A stretch of 14,421 nucleotides of DNA from CAYFMH01 sp964344775 (GTDB lineage: Bacteria; Patescibacteriota; Gracilibacteria; UBA4473), in the NCBI GenBank assembly GCA_964344775.1, contig CAYFOO010000034.1:1-14421 (forward strand). Reading direction: 5' to 3'. The translations under genes and the position numbers were made by a program. The notes under the pieces are model-generated. The model ran no database searches and had not been told where the DNA came from. It saw nothing but the letters and a program-made list of their open reading frames with translations. Shown in pieces: positions 7,064 to 13,929 of the stretch; within the stretch, counting starts at the first letter, position 1, and each line of letters opens with the position of its first letter.

Positions 7064-7092
7064 ATTTTAGAGACTGTGAGGTGTCTCGTCAA
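7064..7092 (-). promoter_or_regulatory. carB promoter, apparently giving a leaderless mRNA
   Basis: On the minus strand TTGACG (7092-7087; 5/6), 17-bp spacer, TAAAAT (7069-7064; 5/6). Only 7 nt separate the -10 box from the A of the ATG at 7056, so transcription should begin at or next to the start codon. Confidence 0.6.
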
Positions 7093-7154
7093 ATCACCAT
7101 TTTTTATAAAAAAAATATGCTGTATTTTTTTCAACACTTTTTTGTTCAAAAAAG

Positions 7155-7183
7155 TTGCACAGTTTTTTTATTTCCTTTACGAT
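7155..7183 (+). promoter_or_regulatory. Promoter of the SLH protein gene
   Basis: TTGCAC (7155-7160), 17-bp spacer, TACGAT (7178-7183; 4/6). The predicted start is near 7190, about 22 nt before the ATG at 7212. It is divergent from the carB promoter, the two lying about 60 bp apart. Confidence 0.5.
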
Positions 7184-7211
7184 TAAGGCCGTTGTCTGAT
7201 AAATAAAATTT

Positions 7212-8237
7212 ATGAAAAAGAAAATTTCGATCGCGGTGCTCTTTTCGTTTATACCAGTACTGACTCAGGCTTTTTCTGATGTGTCGGTTCTCAATCCGCT
7301 CTACACACACATTAGCTATGTAGCAGAGAAGGGGATTCTCAAGGGATATGCGGATGGGACTTTCGGAACCGATAAAATTATCAATCGAGCAGAAGCTCTT
7401 AAATCAATTTTGACTTCGACTGAAGAGGAAATACCGGAGGTCGGAGACCGAAAGTTTAGCGATGTGCCAGCAGATACTTGGTTTGCTAAGTATGTAAATC
7501 ATGCGACAAGCATGGGAATTGTTTCAGGAGATGCACAGACAGGTATGTTTTCGCCTGCTCGAGAGGTAAATCGTGCGGAGTTTATGAAAATGATCATTAA
7601 AGCTTTTGATATCGACCCGGCTAAATTTATTTACACCGCAGAAATAAACGACATTTCAGAAGGGGCTTGGTTTGGTCCATATTTAAACTTTGCGGTAAAA
7701 TTTAAAATTATCACCCTTTCTGATGGTAATGTGTTTCCAGGAAAATCAGTTTCTCGAGGAGAAGCAGCGGATCTGATTTTTAAAACTTTGCAGGCGGGTG
7801 GGGGACTCAGGCCTCAGATTTTGATCAATCTGATCGAAGAACATCTCGTACAGACAATGAGGTTGCTCGAAGAAAAGAAAACTTCTGCTGCGGGACTGAT
7901 GGTTTCGATGGCAGAGAAATTTAGTCGATTAGCGATCACGGTTTCTTCTGACAATGTGGTAGTAGCGGCGGACAAAACGGTTCAAGCGGTAAAAAGTTTG
8001 GTCGCAGCGTATACTGCTGGAGAAAAAGGGCAGATTGAAGCTATTATTACTGAGAGCAAAGCCGCTTGGGTTTCGGCTGATGAAGCAGGGCGATTAAATC
8101 CTGAACATCCAGAAATGGCGGAGTCCATCAAACACCTGGCACATCAGTTGGCGGATAAAGCACGGGAAGTGAAACAGCAATTGGAGGAGAGTGGAGTGAA
8201 GATTATGGATGGGCCACCAGAAGGGTTTGAACAATGA
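7212..8237 (+). CDS. Secreted S-layer-homology (SLH) domain protein
   Basis: The 341-residue product opens with a Sec signal peptide: MKKK, a hydrophobic core, and likely cleavage after TQA at residue 20. Three SLH repeats follow: about 21-65 (FSDVSVLNPLYTHI... GYADGTFG... NRAE), 82-132 (FSDVPADTWFAKYV... FSPAREVNRAEF) and 144-193 (NDISEGAWFGPYL... FPGKSVSRGEA). Three SLH modules typically bind pyruvylated cell-wall polymers and hold a protein in the envelope. The rest (195-341) is predicted alpha-helical and charged, without a family I recognise; the tail ends MDGPPEGFEQ. The gene ends in TGA, the only TGA stop among the genes here; reading through it would add five residues before TAA. No Shine-Dalgarno is visible. 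Confidence 0.92.
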   Translation: MKKKISIAVLFSFIPVLTQAFSDVSVLNPLYTHISYVAEKGILKGYADGTFGTDKIINRAEALKSILTSTEEEIPEVGDRKFSDVPADTWFAKYVNHATSMGIVSGDAQTGMFSPAREVNRAEFMKMIIKAFDIDPAKFIYTAEINDISEGAWFGPYLNFAVKFKIITLSDGNVFPGKSVSRGEAADLIFKTLQAGGGLRPQILINLIEEHLVQTMRLLEEKKTSAAGLMVSMAEKFSRLAITVSSDNVVVAADKTVQAVKSLVAAYTAGEKGQIEAIITESKAAWVSADEAGRLNPEHPEMAESIKHLAHQLADKAREVKQQLEESGVKIMDGPPEGFEQ

Positions 8238-8336
8238 AAAATGAAGAATTAAAAATGGTGCGTTTCTGAGTTTTTTCGGGATCGAACATGTAAGAGGTAT
8301 TTTTCCATTGCATCGCTAATTTTTATTTTCATTTTT
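8237..8336. repeat. AT-rich interrupted inverted repeat after the SLH gene
   Basis: AAAAATGAA (8237-8245) and TAAAAAT (8250-8256) are complementary to TTCATTTTT (8328-8336) and ATTTTTA (8319-8325), giving 16 pairs in matching order around a 62-nt interior. The right arm ends in a T-run, so on the plus strand it might act as a terminator, though the loop is long. It may instead be a dispersed intergenic repeat. Confidence 0.45.
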
Positions 8337-8364
8337 TACGAAATATGCTAATTATGGGGATATA

Positions 8365-8985
8365 ATGTCTGACTACGACCAATTTGCTTCGGATTTTTCT
8401 ATCACTCGTCAGAATGCCTGGCCAGAGTTTGATTTGATTTTGCCTTATTTGAAGCCGAAGGATCGGATTCTGGACTTAGGCTGTGGCAATGCACGATTTC
8501 GGAAATTTCTCGATCCTCAGATTATTCCTCCGGGGAATTACTTTGGTCTCGATGTTTCAGGAGAATTGCTCAAGATCGGTCGAGAAAAATTCCCGCAAGA
8601 TCACTTTTTTCATGATGATTTTGAAAAAGAATTACCTTTTGGGGCAGAAAACTTTGAGATGGTGGTGTCGATCGCGGCCTTTCATCATTTGTACAATCGA
8701 AAAGACCAAAAAGCCTTTATTGCTGAATGTTATCGGGTTTTGAAACCAGGGGGCATCCTTTTTCTCACTACATGGAAGTTGCCGATGAAATATTTTTTGA
8801 CCAATTTACTTCGATTTCGTTGGAAAAACTGGCTGATTCCTTTTGGCAAAGAAAAGCATTCACGAATCTATCGGCGGGTAAATAACGAAGAAATGGAGAA
8901 GTTATTAAAAAAAGCCGGGTTTAAGGTGTTGCAGTCAGAACTTTTTCGGGAGCGGAATTTTTTGGTGGTGGGGAAAAAGCCGTAG
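8365..8985 (+). CDS. Class I SAM-dependent methyltransferase
   Basis: The 206-residue cytosolic protein has a Methyltransf_11-type Rossmann fold. Motif I is ILDLGCGNARF (35-45), the ribose-binding acidic residue is Asp63 in FGLDVS, DDF lies at 84-86, motif IV is SIAAFHHL (102-109) and motif VI RVLKPGG (124-130). The opening FSITRQNAWPEF and the SIAxxHHL...E...RVLKPGG...TW pattern recall the Trm9/ALKBH8 family of tRNA wobble-uridine methyltransferases; this is a resemblance only, and the substrate cannot be set from sequence. The ATG at 8365 is preceded by GGGGATATA, which is not a convincing Shine-Dalgarno. No clear promoter was found. It stands alone between the SLH gene and the GIY-YIG region. 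Confidence 0.88.
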   Translation: MSDYDQFASDFSITRQNAWPEFDLILPYLKPKDRILDLGCGNARFRKFLDPQIIPPGNYFGLDVSGELLKIGREKFPQDHFFHDDFEKELPFGAENFEMVVSIAAFHHLYNRKDQKAFIAECYRVLKPGGILFLTTWKLPMKYFLTNLLRFRWKNWLIPFGKEKHSRIYRRVNNEEMEKLLKKAGFKVLQSELFRERNFLVVGKKP

Positions 8986-9051
8986 AAAATTCAAAGTTTA
9001 AAACTTTCTGCTGGAGTTTGCATGGATCATTGTTTCTACAAGCTCGATGTC

Positions 9052-9127
9052 ATTCCGGCTCCCGTCCTCCGTAGAAGTAGAAAATAAATTTAAAAACCTT
9101 CTACTTCGGAGGATGGATGTCCGGAAT
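9052..9127. repeat. Nested REP-like palindrome over the 3' end of the GIY-YIG gene
   Basis: Three pairs of complementary segments are nested in order: ATTCCGG (9052-9058) with CCGGAAT (9121-9127), CCTCCG (9066-9071) with CGGAGG (9107-9112), and AAGTAGAA (9075-9082) with TTCTACTT (9099-9106). A 3-nt bulge lies at 9072-9074. The gene's stop codon (9103-9101) and last codons lie inside the palindrome. It could serve as a terminator or as a recognition hairpin. Confidence 0.7.
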
Positions 9128-9454
9128 CCCATCATCTGGGAAATCAATCCCATTTACAATCTCGCTCCACAAATCCACAAACAAAGGATTTCTTTCGGCA
9201 ATTAACTCTAATTTTTCCTTTCGGGACATGTTTTTCAACTGCTTTTCATAGATTATAGCAGACATTGGTCTATCTCCCACTTCATAATAGAGCAATTTAT
9301 TAAGTTTATATTTTTTTGTAAAAGCACCTCCTTTGCCTTTTTTATGATCATCAACTCTTTTTACCAAATTGTTTGTCATGCCAACGTATAATGTAGGCCT
9401 TTCGTTTCCCATAATATAAATTGCATATTGTCTTTCTTCATACATCGAGTCCAT
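9101..9454 (-). CDS. Small GIY-YIG endonuclease (UvrC/I-TevI-like single domain)
   Basis: The 117-residue protein is one GIY-YIG nuclease domain with no DNA-binding partner domain. The motif pair is YAIYIM (10-15) and LYVGMTNN (22-29). The family's catalytic Arg is Arg33 in LVKRVDDHK, and the conserved Glu is Glu70 in YEKQLK; FTKKY at 45-49 and NP at 89-90 are also typical. Such proteins cleave DNA, but cellular roles of this small group are unclear. The start could be the ATG at 9454 or 9445; both precede the domain. The C-terminal residues DIHPPK are encoded by palindrome sequence, and matching inverted repeats flank the gene on both sides, which suggests a mobile or repeat-associated unit. 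No Shine-Dalgarno is present. Confidence 0.88.
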   Translation of the reverse strand: MDSMYEERQYAIYIMGNERPTLYVGMTNNLVKRVDDHKKGKGGAFTKKYKLNKLLYYEVGDRPMSAIIYEKQLKNMSRKEKLELIAERNPLFVDLWSEIVNGIDFPDDGIPDIHPPK

Positions 9455-9471
9455 TGTGCTACTTCTGTCAG

Positions 9472-9493
9472 ATTCCGGTCAAGCCGGAATGAC
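9472..9493. repeat. REP-like hairpin upstream of the GIY-YIG gene
   Basis: ATTCCGG (9472-9478) and CCGGAAT (9484-9490) form a 7-bp perfect stem with a 5-nt loop. AGCCGGAATGAC (9482-9493) is the exact reverse complement of GTCATTCCGGCT at 9049-9060, beyond the other end of the gene, so the gene is bracketed by a 12-bp inverted repeat. Confidence 0.7.
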
Positions 9494-9511
9494 TAACAAG
9501 AAAGATTTTTT

Positions 9512-9763
9512 GGCTCATTTTGTTCCAAAATCGCTCAGCCTGTACAAATTTGATAGTCATTGAGTATCAAAAAGGCTTAGCTTATCAGGCTTTTCCACTC
9601 ATTTTGCACCGAAGTCGCTTAATCTATACGAATTTTGCACTTTTTTGTGCAAAAAAAAGCTTAGCATATTAGCCCTTTCCACTCCTTCAGTGTAAAAAAT
9701 GCTTAGCTTGTACGGATTTCACGGTCGTTGAGTACCAAAATTGCTTAATATATACTAATTTTG
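9512..9763. repeat. Six degenerate 42-bp tandem repeats
   Basis: The core GCTTAG/GCTTAA/GCTCAG recurs at 9533, 9575, 9617, 9659, 9701 and 9743, exactly every 42 bp. Around it the units share a TCATTGAGTACCAAAAT-like left part and a TATACGAATTTTG-like right part. The copies have diverged strongly by substitution, but none has gained or lost a base. The last unit covers the final codons and stop of the downstream-strand gene ending at 9755. No strand is open through the array. A weak seventh unit may continue to about 9805. Confidence 0.8.
9633..9654. repeat. Perfect hairpin inside the tandem array
   Basis: TTTTGCAC (9633-9640) and GTGCAAAA (9647-9654) form an 8-bp stem with a T6 loop at the junction of repeat units 3 and 4. 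The A-run that follows (T-run on the minus strand) gives a terminator-like shape. Confidence 0.45.
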
Positions 9764-10414
9764 CGGTTCTTGAGTGTTTTCTGTTTGATCGGCAGTTGTT
9801 TTATGCGTTTTTCGTTCTTTCCACGGCATAAACACTAGCATAATCTCCCGATCTTCATGAAAAATTCCTTCTAAGGCATTCGTTACTTCGTGATAGAGAT
9901 CATCTATTTCATCTTCTTTCTTCAGAAATTCTTCTTTCGAGGCATCGATTTTTTGGTGAATATCGAGAATAGCAGCTTTTGCATCCCGATATACTTTGAT
10001 AGCGATGGCTAGATTTGAGTCGTTTATCTGGGAAACATCAGCCAATGTTGTTTCATTTGCGGAAACCCAGGTATGGAGCTTTTCCGCCCGTTTGAGTAGA
10101 TTTCGATCATATTCCAACTCTTTCACAAGATCATCTTTCTGATGAAAATAGCAGATCCCTTTTCCCAAATAAGTATAAGATCGAACTAATCGAGTGAGAT
10201 GGTCACTGGCAGCACGTTTCTCCAGCACCAGGCTTTCTTCTTGTTCGTCCAGATCTTTTTGTGTTTCAAAGAATTCAAGCATTCCGGGTAGACCATTTGT
10301 AAGTGCAGTTTTGATCCACTTCTGGCGTTCGGGGATGAATTGTCCATGGGTGGGAAGCATTTTTTGGATGTGAGAGAGATGATTGATCTCTTTGATAATA
10401 GTACTGAGAAGCAT
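9755..10414 (-). CDS. Hypothetical helical (coiled-coil-like) protein
   Basis: I do not recognise a family. The product has 219 residues from the ATG at 10414, or 236 from an in-frame ATG at 10465 that would add a hydrophobic MFSSLNYTKLLLNPPII. It is rich in charged helices, with no signal peptide or membrane span from the shorter start. The segments around residues 60-115 (TQKDLDEQEESLVLEKRAASDHL) and 155-200 (YRDAKAAILDIHQKIDASKE) suggest coiled coil. The C-terminal tail TADQTENTQEPQN is low-complexity and is coded by the first, degenerate 42-bp repeat sequence. The start is uncertain because neither ATG has a ribosome binding site or a clear promoter. It follows the membrane-protein gene on the same strand, so co-transcription is possible. 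Confidence 0.7.
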   Translation of the reverse strand: MLLSTIIKEINHLSHIQKMLPTHGQFIPERQKWIKTALTNGLPGMLEFFETQKDLDEQEESLVLEKRAASDHLTRLVRSYTYLGKGICYFHQKDDLVKELEYDRNLLKRAEKLHTWVSANETTLADVSQINDSNLAIAIKVYRDAKAAILDIHQKIDASKEEFLKKEDEIDDLYHEVTNALEGIFHEDREIMLVFMPWKERKTHKTTADQTENTQEPQN

Positions 10415-10547
10415 AATAATAGGAGGATTAAGAAGTAATTTTGTGTAATTTAAAGAAGAAAACATTAAAACAACATTAAATTTTTTGGAGATTATTAGAG
10501 AGAATCAATAAAATTGCTTATTTAATGCAGTTGAATGCTGGAGACAA

Positions 10548-11282
10548 TTATTCAGCAGGTACTTCAACGACTTTTTTTGTTTTTTCAGAGATAAGGTTTT
10601 TGATCTCAAAAAATGTGTATGCTGTATTTAATGCTAAAAAACATCCACTCATTATTTTTCCTACCATCGCTTCAGAAGTAGCTAGATCCAGCCCTGATCC
10701 AGCGATCAGAGAACTTCCTCCAAAAATAGTAAGAAAACGATACAAAAGTTTTTGTTTATCAGTTTTAGGGGTCATTTCAAAAGCCGTAGAAAGAGACGCA
10801 AGCCCGAGAGGAGCCAAGGCTTCTTGGACATTGGAGATGTTTCCATTGACGACAAGTCCCACGAGGATAGAAGTGGCGACAACCGGAACAATAAACCTGC
10901 TCCATTTTTCAAAACCCGGAAGCGATTGAAGTTGTTCGCGTATTTTTCCCAAAGATTCCGGGAATTTATTGGTTAGCCAGTTTTTTCCGCTAGTAGTAAA
11001 AGCGAGTGCTTCTGGTGCGGCATAACGAGGATTACCTGCCAAGACAGCCGTCACGGTCATAGCAGCGGTTCCAATAAATATTTTTAAGGAAGCTCCTTCG
11101 GCAATTTTTTCATCTTGTTCTGTCCCATTGATGCCTTTGTATTCAGCACTTCCTTTCATAATTGCTCCGACGCCGGTGGCTCCAGCGACGAGGGTAGCGA
11201 TGTCCAACGGACTTAGCTTGATATCTTTTGCAGCAGAGAATATTTCTGCAGCTTCTGTTAGTGGTGGTAGGTTTTCAATCAT
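10548..11282 (-). CDS. Hypothetical multi-pass membrane protein
   Basis: The 244-residue product has no family I recognise. Hydrophobic segments lie at about 25-43, 65-83, 127-147, 180-200 and 205-225, with a sixth weaker one at 152-168, so four to six membrane spans are likely. The N-terminal segments are rich in Gly and Ala (LVAGATGVGAIMKG), and loops carry charged stretches such as TPKTDKQK. There is no cleavable signal peptide. The gene begins 24 bp after the LOG-family gene ends on the same strand, consistent with an operon. No separate promoter or Shine-Dalgarno is visible. The last spans end ALNTAYTFFEIKN, reminiscent of small transporter families, but I would not assign a function. 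Confidence 0.75.
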   Translation of the reverse strand: MIENLPPLTEAAEIFSAAKDIKLSPLDIATLVAGATGVGAIMKGSAEYKGINGTEQDEKIAEGASLKIFIGTAAMTVTAVLAGNPRYAAPEALAFTTSGKNWLTNKFPESLGKIREQLQSLPGFEKWSRFIVPVVATSILVGLVVNGNISNVQEALAPLGLASLSTAFEMTPKTDKQKLLYRFLTIFGGSSLIAGSGLDLATSEAMVGKIMSGCFLALNTAYTFFEIKNLISEKTKKVVEVPAE

Positions 11283-11306
11283 TTTTTAAAGGGTTATTTT
11301 GAGTAC

Positions 11307-12125
11307 CTAATCAACAAGAACAACTCTATCATTTAGTTCTTTCCAAGGATTGTAGGCAAATTCTCGGAATATTTCCACAATTTCATCTATATTATCACTT
11401 ATTTTTACGATTTCTACATCTTCAGGACTTATCAATGGAATCCTATCTTTATCATCATGATCTCTTTCATGATACAGCCTATTGTATAAAGCATCTAAAA
11501 TTGGCTTCCAATAAGAATGAAGGATAATAGGGTAATTATCTTCCAAGTGCCCTACTTGTAATAATTGAAGAAGATACATAAATTCTAACCCTGACCCAAA
11601 TCCTCCTTCCGCAGTATAAGCTCCATGAGTACCATTAGCGAAGTGTTGCAATCGGGTAGAGAAATTTCGATGAACCTTCTTTTTTTGATAATCACCAGTA
11701 ATTCCATCTTCAAAAGGCAAATGGATTCTTACTGCATGACTCGCAAGGCCTTGCCATTCCTCCTGAGGAAGAGCTTCTCTTCCTTTATGAAATCCTTCAT
11801 TTGCTGCTTCCATTACTCCTGGACCTCCTCCACTTTTTATGTCTGCCCTGAGTTGTTTTACTAATTCTTCTGCTAAACTTACAACAAATTTATAAGGTTT
11901 TGTTTCTTTTTCTATTCTTGCACTTCCAAAAATAGCTAAACGGAAGTGAAGTACATGAAAGGGAACATGTAGGTCTTCTAAAGCTCTTTCAAAAGCTTCT
12001 CTCGCTCTTTCATATTCTTTTCTTTTTTTAGAAAAGCAACTAACAGAAAGCTCTATTGGTCCTTCTGTTTCGCGTAATCCGTTTATTTGAGCTGCCCTAG
12101 AATCATCTTTTACTTCTTTTGCCAT
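11307..12125 (-). CDS. LOG-family (lysine-decarboxylase-like fold) protein with altered active-site motif
   Basis: The product has 272 residues. The Rossmann-like fold shows LAIFGSARI (63-71), SGGGPGVMEAANEG (98-111) and the helix NFSTRLQHF (154-162), as in LOG/TIGR00730-type proteins, which include cytokinin riboside 5'-monophosphate phosphoribohydrolases and nucleotide 5'-monophosphate nucleosidases. The diagnostic P-G-G-x-G-T-x-x-E appears as EGGFGSGLE (173-181): Glu replaces Pro and Ser replaces Thr, while the final Glu is kept. About 60 extra N-terminal residues are charged. Start choice: the longer frame's ATG at 12155 lies inside the -10 box, so the ATG at 12125 is used. It is first of a probable minus-strand operon with the membrane protein 24 bp downstream. 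Function beyond family is unknown. Confidence 0.85.
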   Translation of the reverse strand: MAKEVKDDSRAAQINGLRETEGPIELSVSCFSKKRKEYERAREAFERALEDLHVPFHVLHFRLAIFGSARIEKETKPYKFVVSLAEELVKQLRADIKSGGGPGVMEAANEGFHKGREALPQEEWQGLASHAVRIHLPFEDGITGDYQKKKVHRNFSTRLQHFANGTHGAYTAEGGFGSGLEFMYLLQLLQVGHLEDNYPIILHSYWKPILDALYNRLYHERDHDDKDRIPLISPEDVEIVKISDNIDEIVEIFREFAYNPWKELNDRVVLVD

Positions 12126-12150
12126 TTTAATAAATATTAACTTGTAAGCA

Positions 12151-12178
12151 CTCATACAAACTTTAAATAAAAAGTCAA
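12151..12178 (-). promoter_or_regulatory. Promoter of the LOG-family gene/operon
   Basis: On the minus strand TTGACT (12178-12173; 5/6), 16-bp spacer, TATGAG (12156-12151; 4/6). The predicted start is near 12144, about 18 nt before the ATG at 12125. The in-frame ATG at 12155 is part of this -10 box. Confidence 0.55.
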
Positions 12179-12220
12179 GATTTTATTCATACAAAACAAT
12201 TTTTACTCATCTAAATTCCC

Positions 12221-12249
12221 TTGCCTTTTCTTCTCATTTTCGCCAAAAT
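12221..12249 (+). promoter_or_regulatory. Promoter of the DUF3352-like gene
   Basis: TTGCCT (12221-12226; 4/6), 17-bp spacer, CAAAAT (12244-12249; 4/6). Eleven nucleotides separate the -10 box from the ATG, so the mRNA would be nearly leaderless. It is divergent from the LOG-family promoter. Confidence 0.45.
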
Positions 12250-12260
12250 TCCCGCCGATC

Positions 12261-13907
12261 ATGAGAAAGAAACAGCGTCGCCAATTAATCATTGCTATCT
12301 TGGGATTTGCCTTGTTTTTGTTTGGGATTTGGGGGATTTTGAAGTACTACTGGGAAATCCGAACAGAAAAACTGGATGAATTCTTTCCAGCAGATGTGGC
12401 GATTTTCTCAGAAATAACCGTGAATAAGAATACCTTAGAAGAGCTTGCTCACTTGTTTCCAGAGGCCAACTTTTTAGAGGCGGTGAGTGCTTTTTGGGCC
12501 AAAAACCTACATCTTTCTCTTCCACCAGAATCTTTCAACTGGGCGGGAAAAAAGTCCGGTTTGGCGTTTTTTGAAAACGGAGATTTTATGTTGGCGGTGG
12601 AGTTTCGAAATAGGTCTGACGTAGAAGAATTTTTGCAGAATTTTGTCGTGGAGGGAGAGAAGTTTATCATTGAAAAAACCGATAATTTGGAGCTCTGGGT
12701 GCCTTCTTTTTCTTCCAAGGTAGCTTTTGGGTTTCATGGAAAATGGCTGCTGGTGTCCAATACTTCTGAAGTTCTGACAAACAATTTCAAAAATCCGGAG
12801 AAACTCAAAAATGTCGAAGCTTACAAAAAAATAAAAGCCGATCTGCCGCCAAAAACTTTTCTCTCCTTTTTTGTCGACACACAAAAAACTGTCACACTTA
12901 TTTCCCAAAAACAAAAGTCTGCGGCATTGAAACCACTCTTTGAAACAGTTTCTCAGACACTTCCGGCACTTGGGATAGTAATCAATCCAGACGAGAGAGG
13001 GCTTTTTGTGCAGACAAAGTTTCTCTCAGACAAAAAGGTGTTTAACGAACGAAAGATAAAAAAAGATCCGGATCAGCTCATGCCGGAACTTGCCCAACTG
13101 GCTGACAAAGATGTTTTATTTTTCATGAATGGAGTAGATTTACATGAAAAATATAAGCACACCAAAAGATTCCTCGAACAACTAAATCCTCAGTTTGCCC
13201 TTATCTTTGAGGGTCTTCTCAAGGCTAATTTTCAATCTGTTTTTGGCGAAGATTTTGACTTTGAGACCCAGTTTCTCGCACTCATGCACAGTCAGTACGC
13301 GATCCTGATCGATTACAAAGATGAGGTATATCCTTTTTTGCAATTCTCTTTTCTCACGGAGTTTGGTGGAACCGATATTGAACAAAATCTCTCGCAGTTT
13401 CACGAAGCGATACAGTTGGCTCAGAGCAAATTTACGACCAAAGTAGAAGAAGTAGAATTACCAGATGGTTCCGTGCGAAAAGAGCTCGTTTCGGTCGAAG
13501 CTACGGATGTACCGATCCAAAAAGTGGATTTCGAAGAACACGATTACTTTACCGTAGAAAATAAAGCCTCTGGAAAGAAATTTTCATACGGGTTTGTAGA
13601 GAATTACTTTGTTTTTTCTACGCATGAAGAAGGGCTCAAATCTATCATCAGCAACAAAAATCGAACCCAAGCCAACTTGTCAGAAAATGAAGACTTTCGA
13701 GAGAGCGTACTCTTTCGTTATTCACCGTCTGAGAGTTACGGGTTTATAAATATGGCCAAGTTTACTTCTGCCTGGGAATTCCTCTCTGCGACAGAAAATG
13801 GCTTCTCTTGGCGGCAATTTCTAAAAGCCAATATTCGAACCGCGACCTTTGCCCGGAAGATTTTTCCGAAGGAGATTTTTATCTCGATGATGCTTTTTGC
13901 TCGGTAA
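12261..13907 (+). CDS. DUF3352-like membrane-anchored protein
   Basis: The 548-residue product has a basic start (MRKKQRRQ), one hydrophobic segment at about 9-29 and no cleavage site, so a single N-terminal anchor with a large extracytoplasmic domain is likely. The first domain begins FFPADVAIFSEITVNKNTLEELAHLF (about 41-66), the P-A-D-xx-xF/Y opening typical of DUF3352 proteins, and continues with alternating strands and helices such as FMLAVEFRNRSDVEEFLQNF. A comparable module recurs from about 275 (LAQLADKDVLFFMNGVDL), suggesting an internal duplication. Length fits the family (roughly 500-600). No enzyme motifs are visible and the family role is unknown. The ATG at 12261 follows a promoter closely and has no Shine-Dalgarno. 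Confidence 0.8.
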   Translation: MRKKQRRQLIIAILGFALFLFGIWGILKYYWEIRTEKLDEFFPADVAIFSEITVNKNTLEELAHLFPEANFLEAVSAFWAKNLHLSLPPESFNWAGKKSGLAFFENGDFMLAVEFRNRSDVEEFLQNFVVEGEKFIIEKTDNLELWVPSFSSKVAFGFHGKWLLVSNTSEVLTNNFKNPEKLKNVEAYKKIKADLPPKTFLSFFVDTQKTVTLISQKQKSAALKPLFETVSQTLPALGIVINPDERGLFVQTKFLSDKKVFNERKIKKDPDQLMPELAQLADKDVLFFMNGVDLHEKYKHTKRFLEQLNPQFALIFEGLLKANFQSVFGEDFDFETQFLALMHSQYAILIDYKDEVYPFLQFSFLTEFGGTDIEQNLSQFHEAIQLAQSKFTTKVEEVELPDGSVRKELVSVEATDVPIQKVDFEEHDYFTVENKASGKKFSYGFVENYFVFSTHEEGLKSIISNKNRTQANLSENEDFRESVLFRYSPSESYGFINMAKFTSAWEFLSATENGFSWRQFLKANIRTATFARKIFPKEIFISMMLFAR

Positions 13908-13929
13908 AAAGGTTGTAAGTTGTAGGGGA

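Noticed and set aside
1458..8237. Possible TGA-to-glycine recoding (genetic code 25)
   Set aside because: Transketolase, MscS, the CarB half and DUF3352 are full length or end cleanly under the standard code, and their many glycines are all GGN. TGA would be expected among them under code 25.
8993..9007. AAAGTTT-A-AAACTTT inverted repeat after the methyltransferase gene
   Set aside because: It is short and A/T-only, with no T-run after it and a 1-nt centre; too weak to call a terminator.
9512..9763. CRISPR array
   Set aside because: The 42-bp units are contiguous and degenerate over their whole length, with no conserved repeat plus variable spacer pattern and no cas genes in the window.
10525..10929. 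134-codon plus-strand frame
   Set aside because: It lies antisense to the multi-pass membrane protein gene, whose hydrophobic segments and position in the minus-strand cluster make it the real one.
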